From Curtobacterium flaccumfaciens UCD-AKU (lineage in GTDB: Bacteria; Actinomycetota; Actinomycetes; Actinomycetales; Microbacteriaceae): a stretch of 64,000 nucleotides of DNA. Location of the stretch: the NCBI RefSeq assembly GCF_000349565.1, contig NZ_KB714607.1, positions 23,843 to 87,842 on the forward strand, read 5' to 3'. The notes beneath the pieces are model-generated. The model was not told the DNA's origin and searched no databases. It saw only the letters and a list, made by a program, of their open reading frames with translations. Both the position numbers and the translations under genes were made by a program. Shown piece after piece: positions 38,562-47,565 of this stretch. Every line of letters starts with the position of its first letter. Positions within the stretch are counted from its first letter, which is position 1.

Positions 38562-39539
38562 CTAGCGGGTGGTGCCTGGCACCTTCGGTAGTGCACCGCC
38601 GGCCGCCGCGTTGCGGTCGGGGCGGAAGTTCGAGAAGTCGGCGCCGGGCACGTCGCGCACGGCTTCGAGTGAGGTCTCGATGGCGTACGCCTCGGAGTCC
38701 TCGGGGCCGACGAGCGGCAGTCGGACGCGCGGGCTGCCGATGCGGCCGAGCCCGTGCAGGATGTACTTGGCGGCCACGGTACCGGGAACGTGCGTCATCA
38801 CGGCGCGGACGAGCGGCTCGAGTCGCTTGTGCTCGGCCGTCGCGGTGGCCAGGTCGCCCCGGTTCACGGCGTCGACGATGGTGCGGTACGGCGCGCTCGT
38901 GATGTTCGCCGTCACGCCGATCAGGCCGGTGGCACCGATCGACAGGTGCGGGAGCACGTTCGTGTCGTCACCGGAGAAGTACATGAGGTCGGTGTTGTTC
39001 AGCACGCGCGAGACCTCGGCGAAGTCGCCCTTGGCGTCCTTCACGGCGAGGATGTTCGGGTGCTTCGACGCGCGAAGGATCGTGTCGTAGGTGATCGGGA
39101 TGCCGGTGCGGCCCGGGATGTCGTACAGGATCACCGGCAGGTCGGTGGCGTCCGCGATCATCCGGAAGTGGGTGAGGACACCCGACTGTGTCGGCTTGTT
39201 GTAGTACGGCGTGACGATCATCACGCCGTCCGCGCCGGCCTTCTCGCTCTGCTTGTACAGGTGGATGGCGTGCGCGGTCTCGTTCGAGCCACCACCCGTG
39301 ATGATCTTCGCGCGGCCGGCGGCCACGGACTTGCCGACCTCGACCAGCCGGAGCTTCTCCGGGTCGGTGAGCGTCGACGTCTCGCCGGTCGTGCCGGTGA
39401 CGACGATGCCGTCGGCGCCGGCGGTGATGCAGTCGTCGATGTGCTGCTCGACGCCGGGCCAGTCGACCTCACCGTCGGCCGTGAACGGGGTCACGAGGGC
39501 GACGAGGACCTGACCGAAGGGATTCTCACGCGGGGACAC
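38562..39539 (-). CDS. dapA: 4-hydroxy-tetrahydrodipicolinate synthase
   Basis: Condenses pyruvate and aspartate semialdehyde at the head of the DAP branch. 325 aa barrel: GTTGE, the catalytic Tyr in VILYDIPGRTG (about 139) and the Schiff-base Lys in ILAVKDAKGD (Lys167). GTG at 39539 is used; a TTG two codons earlier is also open, and no strong ribosome site is seen. Acts before DapB encoded 3 kb upstream. Confidence 0.96.
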   Translation of the reverse strand: MSPRENPFGQVLVALVTPFTADGEVDWPGVEQHIDDCITAGADGIVVTGTTGETSTLTDPEKLRLVEVGKSVAAGRAKIITGGGSNETAHAIHLYKQSEKAGADGVMIVTPYYNKPTQSGVLTHFRMIADATDLPVILYDIPGRTGIPITYDTILRASKHPNILAVKDAKGDFAEVSRVLNNTDLMYFSGDDTNVLPHLSIGATGLIGVTANITSAPYRTIVDAVNRGDLATATAEHKRLEPLVRAVMTHVPGTVAAKYILHGLGRIGSPRVRLPLVGPEDSEAYAIETSLEAVRDVPGADFSNFRPDRNAAAGGALPKVPGTTR

Positions 39540-39664
39540 GGGCAACAGCGTACCGGGGATGCGCGCGGAGGCCGCCGTCCGTGTGGACGGTCGCCTGCCT
39601 GCGGCGCGGCCGGGAGGCCCGGATCACGTCCGTCCCGCCGGTCACGCCCGGCGCGTGCGGGCAC

Positions 39665-40165
39665 TCAGGCGCGGCGCTGCCACTCCAGGAACCGGTAGCG
39701 GGTGCCGCCGTTGCGGGACTCCTGCCACGGGCCCTCGTCGGTGAGCGTCCAACCGGCAGTCTCGTCGAGCGTCGGTGCGACGGTGTCGCCGGGGACGTCG
39801 ACGTCGATCACGGTCTCGGAGACGACATCGGCACGGTCGAGCGCCGCGGCGTAGACCTGGCCGCCGCCGACGACCCAGACGGTCTCGTCGGTGCCGTCGT
39901 CGCCTTCGAGCGCGGCCTGCAGGTCGTGCACCACCTCGGCACCGTCGGCGGTCCACGTCGTGTCACGGGTGAGCACCACGTTGCGCCGACCGGGCAGGGG
40001 GCGGAACCGCTCGGGCAGGGACTCCCACGTGCGCCGGCCCATGAGCACGGTCGCGGCGCCGGTGACCCGCTTGAAGTGCGCCAGGTCCTCGGGCACGTGC
40101 CAGGGCATGCCCCCGTCGGCACCGATGACGCCGGTGGTCGAGCGGGCCCAGACCATGCCGATCAT
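39665..40165 (-). CDS. folA: Dihydrofolate reductase
   Basis: 166 aa: IGMVWARSTTGVIGADGGMPWHVPEDLAHFKRVT carries the folate-binding Trp, Pro and Asp/Glu loop; VLMGRRTWESLP and VVLTRD bind NADPH; WVVGGGQVYAAAL is the conserved Gly pair. Restores tetrahydrofolate after thymidylate synthesis. Its ATG overlaps the thyA stop by one base, so the two functional partners are coupled. Confidence 0.97.
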   Translation of the reverse strand: MIGMVWARSTTGVIGADGGMPWHVPEDLAHFKRVTGAATVLMGRRTWESLPERFRPLPGRRNVVLTRDTTWTADGAEVVHDLQAALEGDDGTDETVWVVGGGQVYAAALDRADVVSETVIDVDVPGDTVAPTLDETAGWTLTDEGPWQESRNGGTRYRFLEWQRRA

Positions 40166-40995
40166 CAGACGGCGACCGCGGCCTTGATCGCCGGGTGGTG
40201 CTCGTACCCGACGACGGTGAAGTCCTCGTACTCGTAGTCGTCGATCGAGTCGCGCGGCGCGAGCTCGAGCGTCGGCATCGGGTACGCCGTGCGGGACAGC
40301 TGCTCCTCGACCTGTTCGACGTGGTTGTCGTAGACGTGGCAGTCGCCGCCGGTCCAGACGAAGTCACCGACCTCGAGCCCGGTCTGCGCCGCGATCATGT
40401 GGGTCAGCAGCGCGTACGAGGCGATGTTGAACGGGACCCCGAGGAACATGTCGGCGCTCCGCTGGTAGAGCTGGCACGAGAGCTTGCCGTCGTTGACGTA
40501 GAACTGGAAGAACGCGTGGCACGGGGCGAGCGCCATGTCCGGCACGTCGGCGACGTTCCACGCCGAGACGATGAGCCGACGGCTGTCCGGGTTCGTCCTG
40601 ATCTGCTCGATGACCTGGGCGATCTGGTCGACGTGCTCACCCGAGGGGGTGGGCCAGGATCGCCACTGCACGCCGTACACCGGGCCGAGGTCGCCGTCGG
40701 CGTCCGCCCACTCGTTCCAGATCCGGACACCGTGCTCCTGCAGCCAGGTCGCGTTGCCCTCGCCGCGCAGGAACCAGAGGAGCTCGTACGCGATCGACTT
40801 GAAGTGCACGCGCTTCGTGGTGACGAGCGGGAAGCCCTCCGACAGGTCGTAGCGGAGCTGTGCGCCGAACAGGCTGCGGGTCCCCGTGCCGGTGCGGTCG
40901 CCCTTCGGCGAGCCCTCGGTCAGGACCCGGCGGAGCAGGTCCTCGTAGGGGGTCGGGACGGAAGCGTCGGGCTGTACGGTCTCGCTGTCGGTCAC
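40165..40995 (-). CDS. thyA: Thymidylate synthase (ThyA)
   Basis: Methylates dUMP with methylene-THF. 276 aa with the dUMP-binding Arg in GDRTGTGT, the nucleophile Cys159 in [32 protein letters not shown] and [10 protein letters not shown]. This is the classical ThyA, not flavin-dependent ThyX. GTG start at 40995. Divergent from the epimerase gene 38 nt away. Confidence 0.98.
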   Translation of the reverse strand: MTDSETVQPDASVPTPYEDLLRRVLTEGSPKGDRTGTGTRSLFGAQLRYDLSEGFPLVTTKRVHFKSIAYELLWFLRGEGNATWLQEHGVRIWNEWADADGDLGPVYGVQWRSWPTPSGEHVDQIAQVIEQIRTNPDSRRLIVSAWNVADVPDMALAPCHAFFQFYVNDGKLSCQLYQRSADMFLGVPFNIASYALLTHMIAAQTGLEVGDFVWTGGDCHVYDNHVEQVEEQLSRTAYPMPTLELAPRDSIDDYEYEDFTVVGYEHHPAIKAAVAV

Positions 40996-41033
40996 ACACA
41001 GAAGCCTACGTCGGTGTGAGTAGCGTTGCCGGT

Positions 41034-41948
41034 ATGCCCGACACGACGGAACAACCGCTCTCGATCCTGGTGGCCGGCTCGTCCGGCTTCATCGGGACCC
41101 CACTCGTCCGCGCCCTGCGCGAGGCGGGGCACCACGTCACCACGCTCGTGCGCCGGGAAGCCCGCACCGCGACCGAGTTCCGCTGGGCACCGGGGCGACG
41201 TCCGCTCGACCCGGCGATCCTCGACGGCGCCGACGTCGTGATCAACCTGGCCGGCGCGAACATCGGCAAGCTGCCGTGGACCGACGCGTACCGCAAGGAG
41301 ATCCGCAGCTCACGCATCGACCCCACCGACACCCTGGTCGAGGCGATGCGGCACGCGACCACTCCCCCGGCGCTGTTCCTGTCGGGCTCGGCCTCGGGCG
41401 TGTACGGCGACCGTCCGGCCGACGTGCTGCCCGACGACGCCGCCCCGGGCACGGGGTTCCTCGCCGACGTCTGCACCGCGTGGGAGTCGGCCGCGAACGC
41501 CGCCCCCGCGGGGGTCCGGGTCATCACGCTCCGGACCGGCATCGTGATCGGCAAGGGCGGCGGCGCGCTCGCACCCCTCGTCCCGCTGACCAAGCTCGGC
41601 GTCGGCAGCCGACTCGGCACCGGCGGCCAGCACTGGCCCTGGATCGCCCTCGAGGACGAGGTCGGCGCGATCGTGCACCTGGCGACCGCGGCGCCGGACG
41701 TCTCCGGCCCGGTCAACCTGGCGGGCCCGGAGCCGGTCGTCGCCGACCGCATCACGAAGCACGTCGCCGAGGTGCTGCACCGCCCCTACCTGTTCCGGAT
41801 CCCCGAGTTCGCCCTGCGCCTGGCGCTGCGGGACGCCGCGGACGACATGCTCCTGTCGAGCCAGCGGATGGTCCCCACGAAGTTGCTCGAGTCCGGCTAC
41901 ACGTTCCGGTACACGCAGGCGGCGGACGCGATCGACGCCGTCTTCTGA
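41034..41948 (+). CDS. TIGR01777-type NAD(P)-dependent epimerase/SDR protein
   Basis: 304-aa extended [24 protein letters not shown] at the N-terminus, [31 protein letters not shown] and a C-terminal DUF1731 segment ([29 protein letters not shown]). Matches the YfcH/TIGR01777 family, of unknown substrate. ATG at 41034. A plus-strand gene set within the minus-strand thyA-dapB block. Confidence 0.93.
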   Translation: MPDTTEQPLSILVAGSSGFIGTPLVRALREAGHHVTTLVRREARTATEFRWAPGRRPLDPAILDGADVVINLAGANIGKLPWTDAYRKEIRSSRIDPTDTLVEAMRHATTPPALFLSGSASGVYGDRPADVLPDDAAPGTGFLADVCTAWESAANAAPAGVRVITLRTGIVIGKGGGALAPLVPLTKLGVGSRLGTGGQHWPWIALEDEVGAIVHLATAAPDVSGPVNLAGPEPVVADRITKHVAEVLHRPYLFRIPEFALRLALRDAADDMLLSSQRMVPTKLLESGYTFRYTQAADAIDAVF

Positions 41949-41967
41949 TCGGACGGCAGACCGGGGG

Positions 41968-42432
41968 TCAGCGGTCGGCGGCGCGCGCCAGGGCGGTGCG
42001 CATCGCCGACCGGGCACGTTTGCGGTCGCCCGCGGCGTCGTAGACCACACCGAGCCGGTACCAGGCACGCCAGTCGGCCGGGTCCTGCTCGACCGCGTCG
42101 CGGTACCGCGGGAACAGCTCGTCGGCGGCGTCGCGGATCGGACGACCCGACGGCCGCACGGGGACGACGTCGTCCGGTGTGCCGCCCTCGGCCTCGAGCC
42201 GTGCGCCGAGCCGCGTGATGCGGATGCCGAAGCGGAACTCCAGGACGAGCAGGAGCGCGCCGATCGCGGCGACGACGAACAGTGCGACACCGATGCCGAT
42301 GCCGATCGGGATGCCGGTGGCGATGAAGGCCACGGCACGCTGTCCGACGAGAACGATGTACAGGGCGAGCAGCACCGCCATCAGTGCTGCACCCCAGAAC
42401 GGCGAGCGGATCGTGCGTCCGGCCCGCTCCAT
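41968..42432 (-). CDS. Membrane protein with TPR-like C-terminal part
   Basis: 154 aa. Two hydrophobic segments (about 14-34 and 38-65) are followed by a soluble tail with one helix pair that resembles a TPR unit (YRDAVEQDPADWRAWYRLGVVYDAAGDRKRARSAMRTAL). It starts 14 nt after dapB, probably co-transcribed. Similar proteins follow dapB in related actinobacteria, to my knowledge without assigned function. Confidence 0.75.
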   Translation of the reverse strand: MERAGRTIRSPFWGAALMAVLLALYIVLVGQRAVAFIATGIPIGIGIGVALFVVAAIGALLLVLEFRFGIRITRLGARLEAEGGTPDDVVPVRPSGRPIRDAADELFPRYRDAVEQDPADWRAWYRLGVVYDAAGDRKRARSAMRTALARAADR

Positions 42433-42446
42433 GCGACCCACGGCCC

Positions 42447-43193
42447 TCAGCCGATGCCGAGGACGCTGCCGAGGCCCACGGTGAGCCCCCGCGCCGACAC
42501 CACGTTCGCGAGCGCCGCACGGATGCCCGCCACGTAGGCGACGTCGTCGTTGGTGTCGTGCCGGATCGTCAGTGTCTCGCCGGGGCCGCTCAGCACGACG
42601 TCCTGCACGGCCTTCACCCCGGGCAGCCGGAGCGAGTGGATGGGCACACTGGCGACCTGCTGACCACGGGCGCGCTGGTCGACGTGTGGAGCGTCCACCG
42701 GCCCGACATCGCGCCGGGCGTCGGCCATCAGCTCCGCCGTGCGCACCGCGGTGCCCGAGGGTGAGTCGATCTTGCCGGCGTGGTGGGTCTCGACGATCTC
42801 GGCAGCCGGGAACCACGGCGCCGCGATCGTCGCCAGGTGGGTGCCGAGCACCGAGCCGATCGAGAAGTTCGGGACGACGAGCACCCCCTGCTCCGGGCGT
42901 TCCTGCAGCCCGGTGCGGAGCTTCGCGAGGCGATCGAGCGACCAGCCGGAGGTACCGACGAGCACGTTCGCGCCGCTCGACAGCGCATTCTCCACGATCG
43001 CCGGGCTGAGCGACGGCACCGTCACGTCGACCACCAGGGCCGCGCCGCCGAAGACGGACGGGGGTGCCTGGTGGGCGCCGTCCTTCGAGGACAGACGGGC
43101 GACGAGCTCGAACTCCGGGAGTTCCTCGACGACGGCGGCCACGAGGCCCCCGAGACGACCGGTGGCGCCGACGACGGCGACGGGAGTGACCAT
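42447..43193 (-). CDS. dapB: 4-hydroxy-tetrahydrodipicolinate reductase
   Basis: Second DAP-pathway step. 248 aa: GATGRLGGLVAAVV nucleotide fold, VDVTVPS, LVGTSGW, VPNFSIGSVLG, and the catalytic EIVETHHAGKIDSPSGTA. Motifs are standard. ATG at 43193 with AGGA 8 nt upstream is preferred to 43202. Divergent from the GNAT gene. Confidence 0.96.
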   Translation of the reverse strand: MVTPVAVVGATGRLGGLVAAVVEELPEFELVARLSSKDGAHQAPPSVFGGAALVVDVTVPSLSPAIVENALSSGANVLVGTSGWSLDRLAKLRTGLQERPEQGVLVVPNFSIGSVLGTHLATIAAPWFPAAEIVETHHAGKIDSPSGTAVRTAELMADARRDVGPVDAPHVDQRARGQQVASVPIHSLRLPGVKAVQDVVLSGPGETLTIRHDTNDDVAYVAGIRAALANVVSARGLTVGLGSVLGIG

Positions 43194-43216
43194 GCGGTCC
43201 ATCCTAGGATCGACGC

Positions 43217-43738
43217 ATGTCAGTCGAGGTCAGGACCGTGCCGGCCGATCTGTCCGAGGTCGACGTCCTGCTCGACGCGTACCTGGACGAGCGCGAGGCG
43301 ACGTTCCCGAGCGCGCAGGGCACCTACGCACGGAAGCGCACCCCCGCGGCCGAGTTCACGCCACCGAACGGTGTCTTCGCACTGGCGGACGACGGCGGCG
43401 TCGCGATCGGGTGCGGGGGGCTCCGGCGGATCGCGGACGGCGTGGACGCAGCCGGCGCCGTCGACGTCCGGTTCGAGGTCAAGCACGTCTTCGTGACACC
43501 GGCCGGGCGCGGCAAGGGGGTCGCGACGGCCGTGATGGACCTGCTCGAGCGGGCCGGTGCCGACCTCGGCGCGACGAGCATCGTCCTCGACACGAACGAC
43601 TCACTCGTCGCCGCGGCCGCCCTGTACCGCAGCCGCGGCTACGAACGCGTCGAGCCGTTCAACGACAACCCGAACGCGACCGCCTGGTACCGCAAGGCCG
43701 TGGCCCCGACCCGGACGGGCCGCGGGCCGGACGCCTGA
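43217..43738 (+). CDS. GNAT-family N-acetyltransferase
   Basis: 173 aa with the acetyl-CoA loop VKHVFVTPAGRGKGVATAVMDLL (R/Q-x-x-G-x-A pattern), the preceding strand GCGGLRRI, and the C-terminal DTNDSLVAAAALYRSRGYERVEPFN. This resembles small actinobacterial GNATs annotated as amino-acid or antibiotic acetyltransferases. Substrate unknown. ATG at 43217. Single plus-strand gene. A half-copy of the 32-nt palindrome's right arm (GCCGCCACGGGTCTCCC) begins just after its stop. Confidence 0.9.
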   Translation: MSVEVRTVPADLSEVDVLLDAYLDEREATFPSAQGTYARKRTPAAEFTPPNGVFALADDGGVAIGCGGLRRIADGVDAAGAVDVRFEVKHVFVTPAGRGKGVATAVMDLLERAGADLGATSIVLDTNDSLVAAAALYRSRGYERVEPFNDNPNATAWYRKAVAPTRTGRGPDA

Positions 43739-43787
43739 GCCGCCACGGGTCTCCCGGCCGCGCCACCGCGAACCGGACCGGCGGCCG

Positions 43788-44390
43788 CTAGACGGGCTGG
43801 TCGACCGGCAGCCCGGTGCGCAGCTCCACCGGCAGGTGGGCCAGGTCGTTCAGCGTGACGACCTCGGCCGGCTTCGCCGAGCGGATCCGGATGATCGTGA
43901 GCGCGGTGTGCGCGACGTTGGTGCCCATCCAGCGCCACTCGGGCGCCTGGAACGCTTCACGCACGAACCAGCCGATCACGGCGTTGTGCGTGATGAGCAG
44001 GTCGTGCCGGTCTTCGCGCGCCGGGGTGAACCACTCCGACACGGCGTCGCCCATCTGGGCTTGCCCGGCGACGATCTCCTCTTCGGTGATGCCGCCGTAC
44101 CAGCCCTGGTAGGCGTGCGGCATGTCCGGCGTCGGGCCCGAGGGGATGCAGTCGAACAGCAGCGTCGAGGGTTCCGGCTGGATCGACGGCAGACGCTGCG
44201 ACAGGAACGCGGCGGTCTCGCTCGGGGCCTCGAGCGGCGAGTGGTACACGCCGTCGAATGGCACGCCGCCGAGACGGTCGGCGACCAGGGTCGCCTGACG
44301 CTTGCCGCGTTCGGAGAGCTTGCCGTCCCGCAGGCCGTGTTCGGCGTCCTGGTGTTCGCCGTGGCGGACGAGGTACAGGTAGTGCGACAT
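43788..44390 (-). CDS. Histidine phosphatase (phosphoglycerate mutase) family protein
   Basis: 200 aa beginning HYLYLVRHGEHQDAEHG, with the phospho-accepting His in LVRHGE and the second His in LLITHNAVIGWFVRE; LSERGKRQAT and YHSPLEAPSETA are also typical. A branch-2 type phosphatase of unknown substrate. It follows the M16 protease gene by 8 nt, so it is probably co-transcribed. Confidence 0.93.
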   Translation of the reverse strand: MSHYLYLVRHGEHQDAEHGLRDGKLSERGKRQATLVADRLGGVPFDGVYHSPLEAPSETAAFLSQRLPSIQPEPSTLLFDCIPSGPTPDMPHAYQGWYGGITEEEIVAGQAQMGDAVSEWFTPAREDRHDLLITHNAVIGWFVREAFQAPEWRWMGTNVAHTALTIIRIRSAKPAEVVTLNDLAHLPVELRTGLPVDQPV

Positions 44391-44398
44391 GTCCGTGC

Positions 44399-45733
44399 TC
44401 AGCTGCCGATCCCGATGGCCGCGGCGAGTTCGTCCTGCTGCACGGCGCCGACCACCGAGGTGATCGTCGGCCGGGTGAGCAGGTCGCGCGCGAGTTCGAG
44501 CACGCCGCCGGTGGTGACGCCGTCCACGCGTTCGAGCGCGGTCGACAGGTCGGTGTACTCCCCCGTGCCGAGCTCGGAACGGCCGAGACGCGTCATGCGT
44601 GCGTCGGAGTCCTCGAGCGAGAGCGTCAGCGCACCCTCGATCTGCCCCTTCGCCCGCCGCAGTTCGTCGTCGGTGATGCCGTGGTCGACCATCCGGCGGA
44701 ACTCCGCGTCGACGATGTCGACGACACCGGCGACGTTGTCCGGCGCGCAGCCGGCGTAGACGCCGAAGGCACCGTTGTCCAGGTAGGCGGGAGCGAACGA
44801 CGACACCGCGTAGGCCAGACCGCGGCGCTCGCGGACCTCTTGGAACAGGCGCGAGCTCATGCCGCCGCCGAGCACGGCGTTCAGGACGCTGAGCGAGGGC
44901 CGGCGGTCGTCGCGCAGGTCGAGACCCTGCGAGCCGCGGAGCATGCTGACCTGCTCGGTCGGGCGGTGCACCACGGACAGCTTCGGCTCGACCGGGTCGG
45001 CAACCGTCTGGGGCGTGCGGCGCGGCAGCGGCGCGGCGTCGGGAGCGTCGTGGAAGACGCCGGCGACGAGCTCGCAGAACCGGTCGTGGTCGACGGCACC
45101 GGCGGCGGTGACGACGATGCCGTTGGGCGCGTAGTGCTCGCGGTAGTGCGCCAGCACCTCGTCGCGCTGGACCGCACGGATGCTGTCCGGGGTGCCGCCG
45201 ATCGGACGGCCGAGGGGGTGCCCGCCGAACGCCGCGGCGAAGAACGCTTCGCCCGCGACGTCGGCCGGGTCGTCCGCGGCCATCGCGAGTTCTTCGAGGA
45301 TGACACCGCGCTCCACGGCGAAGGCCTCGTGCTCGAGCACCGACCCGGTGACCATGTCACCGATGACGTTCACGGCCATCGGGACGTCGGTGTCCCGGAC
45401 CCGTGCGTAGTAGCAGGTGTACTCCTTGGCCGTCGCGGCGTTGTGCTCACCGCCGACCGAGTCGAACGCGATGGCGATGTCGAGCGCCGACCGCGTCTCG
45501 GTGCCCTTGAAGAGCAGGTGTTCGAGGAAGTGCGTCGAGCCGAACTGACCGTCGCGCTCGTCACGTGAACCGACGCCGACCCAGAACCCGATGCTCGTCG
45601 ACGCGGCGCCCGGCACCGCCTCGGTGAGCACACGGACGCCCGACGGCAACACGGTGCGACGGACGAAGGCCCCACCGGACGTCAGGAACGACGTGTCCGG
45701 GGCCCCGAGCGGCAGTGGCACTGGCTGGTTCAT
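44399..45733 (-). CDS. M16-family zinc metalloprotease (processing-peptidase type)
   Basis: 444 aa, one full M16 unit pair. Zinc motif HFLEH (68-72) with the third ligand Glu148 at the standard distance of 76, so it should be active. The C-terminal half has the glycine loop and the LGGGMSSRLFQEVRERRGLAY motif. ATG at 45733, chosen because the region before it is non-coding-like. The family usually follows pnp directly in actinobacteria; here PEBP and TetR genes lie between. Confidence 0.95.
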   Translation of the reverse strand: MNQPVPLPLGAPDTSFLTSGGAFVRRTVLPSGVRVLTEAVPGAASTSIGFWVGVGSRDERDGQFGSTHFLEHLLFKGTETRSALDIAIAFDSVGGEHNAATAKEYTCYYARVRDTDVPMAVNVIGDMVTGSVLEHEAFAVERGVILEELAMAADDPADVAGEAFFAAAFGGHPLGRPIGGTPDSIRAVQRDEVLAHYREHYAPNGIVVTAAGAVDHDRFCELVAGVFHDAPDAAPLPRRTPQTVADPVEPKLSVVHRPTEQVSMLRGSQGLDLRDDRRPSLSVLNAVLGGGMSSRLFQEVRERRGLAYAVSSFAPAYLDNGAFGVYAGCAPDNVAGVVDIVDAEFRRMVDHGITDDELRRAKGQIEGALTLSLEDSDARMTRLGRSELGTGEYTDLSTALERVDGVTTGGVLELARDLLTRPTITSVVGAVQQDELAAAIGIGS

Positions 45734-45821
45734 CGCAGACGAGCCTACTGATCCGCCGACGCGTGCCGCCCAGTTTCCCGGTCCGGGCCACGTGCCACTC
45801 GAAGTGGGGTACAGGAAGTGT

Positions 45822-45847
45822 GGACAGACCGACTCGTCTGTCTGTCC
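45822..45847. promoter_or_regulatory. Palindromic operator upstream of the TetR gene
   Basis: GGACAGAC at 45822-45829 and GTCTGTCC at 45840-45847 form a dyad with a 10-nt centre. A nested ACAGAC-N6-GTCTGT lies inside it. It is 138 nt before the TetR gene start and is a plausible autoregulatory site; regulation of the divergent M16 gene is also possible. Confidence 0.55.
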
Positions 45848-45984
45848 TCCTTGTGCTACAGTTGGCCACGCCGGATCGAAAGCCCCCCTAAGTTCCGATC
45901 CGGCGGCTCGGGACATCAGTCCTGCGCGACCACCGAGTCCCCCCACTCCGGTCGCGGAGCCGATGAGTCCGAGGAGTACACGCT

Positions 45985-46632
45985 GTGACGGTCGATTCCC
46001 CCCAACCGGCCGTCCAGCGTCTCCCCGGCCCGAGCACGAACCTCGCGTCGCCGGACGGGTCGAGCGTCCCCCCGACTCCCCGCTCCGGCGGCGCGAAGGT
46101 CCGTGTCCTCGAGACCGCCACGCGGCTGTTCTACGAAGAGGGCATCCACAGCGTCGGCGTCGACCGCCTCATCTCCGAGGCGAGCGTCACGAAGGCGACG
46201 TTCTACAAGCACTACGGGTCGAAGGACAACCTGATCCTCGCCTACATCCGGACCCAGCACGAGCGCGTGCAGGAGCGGATGGAGCAGCTCATCACCGACG
46301 CCGGCTCCCCCGAGCCGGCTGTCCGAGCGTGGGTCGCCGCGCTGGCCGACGACGTCAACGACCCGGCCTTCCGCGGCTGTGCGTTCCTGCACGCCGCCGC
46401 CGAGTACCACGACCCGCGCGACCCGGTCCGCCAGGTCGTCGCCGTGCACCGCGACTGGTACACCGAGCGCCTCGCGACCCTGCTGCACGACGCCGGGCAC
46501 CCCCTGCCCGGCGACGGCGCCGACGAGCTCATGCTCGCGCGTGACGGTGCGATGGCCGGGGCCTACGCCGGCGACGCGATCGCTGCCACCGCGGCGCTGA
46601 ACCGCGTGGTCGACCGGGTGCTCGCGGTCTGA
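45985..46632 (+). CDS. TetR-family transcriptional regulator
   Basis: 215 aa. After a Pro-rich 37-residue tail the TetR helix-turn-helix is clear: VLETATRLFYEEGIHSVGVDRLISEASVTKATFYKHYGSKDNLI (helix-turn-helix about 58-78). The ligand domain resembles AcrR/YcdC types (FRGCAFLHAAAEYHDPRDPVRQVV). GTG at 45985 with GAGGAG 8 nt upstream. No efflux gene is adjacent, so its target is unknown. Confidence 0.92.
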   Translation: MTVDSPQPAVQRLPGPSTNLASPDGSSVPPTPRSGGAKVRVLETATRLFYEEGIHSVGVDRLISEASVTKATFYKHYGSKDNLILAYIRTQHERVQERMEQLITDAGSPEPAVRAWVAALADDVNDPAFRGCAFLHAAAEYHDPRDPVRQVVAVHRDWYTERLATLLHDAGHPLPGDGADELMLARDGAMAGAYAGDAIAATAALNRVVDRVLAV

Positions 46633-46672
46633 CACCCGACTCGTCGCCAGCGCTGTCGCTGTCGGCTGTCAC

Positions 46673-46721
46673 TGTCGCTTTCGCGAAAGCGACAGATCAC
46701 CGCGAACAGTTCGCGGCGATC
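46673..46721. repeat. Two adjacent palindromes in a TGTCGCT-rich spacer
   Basis: A perfect 22-bp palindrome (half TGTCGCTTTCG, 46673-46694) directly adjoins a second inverted repeat (GATCaCCGCGAAC / GTTCGCGGcGATC, 46695-46721). TGTCGCT also occurs at 46654 and 46763. It lies 40 nt after the TetR gene stop and may act as its terminator. Confidence 0.8.
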
Positions 46722-46804
46722 CGTCGGCTTCGCGGCACGGACGCACCCGCGCGACGCAGATCTGTCGCTTCCGCAGCGCGGTCGAGGCGACCGCGGGGCG
46801 GACG

Positions 46805-46836
46805 GGAGGCCCGTGGCGGCCCCGCACCGCGCCTCC
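46805..46836. repeat. 32-nt palindromic element, copy 1
   Basis: Starts GGAGGCCCGTGG and ends CACCGCGCCTCC. Same length and same termini as four other copies in the window. Between the TetR and PEBP genes. Confidence 0.85.
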
Positions 46837-46912
46837 AGGCCGTCTGTGCGAACTCCCACAGCCCCACGCGCGTCCCGAGCGCAGGCCCGGCCGGCGGGTG
46901 TTGGCTGGGGGC

Positions 46913-47440
46913 ATGGCCAACGACCCCAACTGGAACCTGCCCGATGTCCCGTCCTTCACCCTGACGAGCCCCGACTTCGCCGACGGCGGTGCGCTGCCCA
47001 CCTCGGCGCGCGGCTCCGACGCCGGTGGCGAGGACCGCTCCCCCGCGCTCGAGTGGTCGGACGCACCCGAGGGCACGAAGAGCTTCGTCCTGACCGTGTA
47101 CGACCCCGACGCCCCGACCGGCTCCGGCTTCTGGCACTGGAGCCTGACCGACATCCCGGGCTCGGCGACCTCGCTCCCCGTCGGTGCCGGCACCGACGAC
47201 GCCCTGCTGCCCGCCGAGGCCCTCCGCCGCCGCAACGAGTTCGGCACGGACACGTTCCTCGGCGCTGCACCGCCCGCGGGTCACGGCGCGCACCGGTACT
47301 TCTTCACGCTGAGTGCCCTCGACGTCCCCGTGCTCGAGGCGCCGGCCGACGCGACCCCCGCGGTCGTCGGCTTCATGCTCCGTGGGCACCTGCTCGGTCG
47401 CGCGCAGCTCATGGGCACGCAGGAGACCCCCGCCGCCTGA
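46913..47440 (+). CDS. YbhB/YbcL-family PEBP (Raf kinase inhibitor-like) protein
   Basis: 175 aa with the PEBP signatures LTVYDPDAPTGSGFWHWSLTDIPGSATSLP and AGHGAHRYFFTLSALDV, which form the anion-binding pocket. Bacterial members have no established role. ATG at 46913. Plus-strand gene converging on pnp. Confidence 0.94.
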   Translation: MANDPNWNLPDVPSFTLTSPDFADGGALPTSARGSDAGGEDRSPALEWSDAPEGTKSFVLTVYDPDAPTGSGFWHWSLTDIPGSATSLPVGAGTDDALLPAEALRRRNEFGTDTFLGAAPPAGHGAHRYFFTLSALDVPVLEAPADATPAVVGFMLRGHLLGRAQLMGTQETPAA

Positions 47441-47506
47441 CGGGTACGCGCACCGCGCACCGCGCCGCGAGCTTTCGCGCCCACCGCACGCACGCCCCGC
47501 AACGGC

Positions 47507-47542
47507 GAACGGCCGCCGCCCCGGAAGGGACGGCGGCCGTTC
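47507..47542. terminator. Shared terminator of pnp and PEBP gene
   Basis: 12-bp stem GAACGGCCGCCG/CGGCGGCCGTTC with a 12-nt loop, between convergent genes, 23 nt past the pnp stop. Confidence 0.85.
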
Positions 47543-47565
47543 GTGCGTCAGGACGCGAGAGAGGA

